Below, piece after piece: positions 49,966 to 50,256 of a stretch of DNA of 50,256 bases (the first letter of the stretch is position 1; every line of letters begins with the position of its first letter). A program made the translations under genes and the position numbers. Origin of the DNA: Micromonospora rosaria (GTDB lineage: Bacteria > Actinomycetota > Actinomycetes > Mycobacteriales > Micromonosporaceae); NCBI RefSeq assembly GCF_001567585.1, contig NZ_LRQV01000041.1, forward strand, positions 1 through 50,256, given 5' to 3'. The notes under the pieces are model-generated. The model saw nothing but the letters and a program-made list of their open reading frames with translations, ran no database searches and was not told the origin of the DNA.

Positions 49966-50256
49966 CTGACAACCCTAGTGCGCGACGTGAACTCTCGTGC
50001 GCAGCCGGCCCGGCGTGTGGCGGCTGGACGGCACACGGACGGCACGTGGACACCGGCCGGACGGAGCGTGACCACGCGGGCCGGACCGGGCCCGACCAGG
50101 GGCGCGCGGCGGGGGCTTGACCCCGGATGGCAGGGTCGGACATCAGGGAAGACAAACGCCGACCACGCAGGTACGGTCCATCGGGCTGCCGACCGGGCGG
50201 AAGTGGGCCGCCGGCCGGGCGGACGAACCGGCAGGGGACAGCGGGGCGGCTATGGG
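49966..50256. other. Upstream region of rnd, window edge
   Basis: 291 bp. I see the rnd -10 candidate (49972-49977) but no gene: frames here lack ribosome sites and recognisable protein sequence. TTGACC at about 50119-50124 on the plus strand may be the -35 of a gene that starts beyond the window. Confidence 0.4.
49972..49977 (-). promoter_or_regulatory. Candidate -10 element for rnd
   Basis: TAGGGT on the minus strand, 6 nt before the GTG at 49965. No ribosome site between. Confidence 0.45.

Noticed and set aside
49823..50155. Minus-strand gene upstream of rnd
   Set aside because: It overlaps the N-terminus of RNase D in another frame and shows no family sequence; the DUF3000 gene sometimes found near rnd is not visible here.
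1..50256. tRNA, rRNA, prophage or insertion sequence
   Set aside because: I found no cloverleaf-like sequence ending in the TTC-loop and CCA pattern, no integrase or transposase frame and no rRNA segment.

Overview
This is a high-GC (about 72-75 %) actinobacterial chromosome segment. Gene content, frequent GTG starts, promoters of the TANNNT-then-start-codon kind, and the dispersed palindromes point to a Micromonosporaceae member, most likely Micromonospora. That assignment rests on gene order and repeat style only, since no rRNA is present. I see 46 protein genes, one 16-codon leader ORF and one decayed gene. There are no tRNA or rRNA genes, no CRISPR array, no insertion sequence and no prophage.

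Layout. 0.05-2.0 kb (minus): D-aminoacyl-tRNA deacylase, preceded by an N6-type methyltransferase. 2.2-4.3 kb: an unusual orphan histidine kinase. 4.4-8.1 kb (minus): an iron ABC transporter (fbpA-fbpB-fbpC order) under a recognisable IdeR/DtxR box. 8.3-12.4 kb is the accessory-looking part: a TPR gene remnant, a DUF397/XRE pair with a divergent small gene and leader peptide, an HhH-GPD protein, a BrnT-like toxin with a ribbon-helix-helix antitoxin, and a DUF3099 membrane protein. 12.6-14.5 kb (minus): psuG and a PfkB kinase, a pseudouridine salvage pair. 14.6-17.9 kb: DUF3039, a TRIC-like channel, an SF2 helicase and a DUF7455 protein.

18.2-34.4 kb is a conserved actinobacterial block that follows the order I recall from Mycobacterium tuberculosis Rv2703 downwards: principal sigma factor, suhB-type phosphatase, Cei-like LytR_C protein, DUF4193, (an extra unknown gene), DUF3093, dut, DUF3710, OB-fold protein, DUF3159, two TrkA proteins, an APC permease resembling KimA, a TrmA-type RNA methyltransferase, and dxs. 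34.5-44.9 kb: a lipoprotein, two paralogous polytopic membrane proteins arranged convergently, a PQQ-like beta-propeller protein, an OmpR-type two-component system, an AEC transporter and a small membrane protein. 45.1-50.0 kb (minus): RNase D, then a thiolase and a FadB-type fusion enzyme for fatty-acid beta-oxidation.

Nothing here proves a wholly new system. The most promising observations are: (1) the orphan kinase with a second membrane module and a degenerate dimerisation domain; (2) a 34-bp AT-rich palindrome in two copies, each between convergent genes; (3) two TrkA gating proteins next to a KimA-like permease with no TrkH; (4) the convergent paralogous membrane-protein pair; (5) a repeated leaderless-promoter pattern at ten genes. 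Most gaps between convergent genes hold hairpins, several of them perfect.
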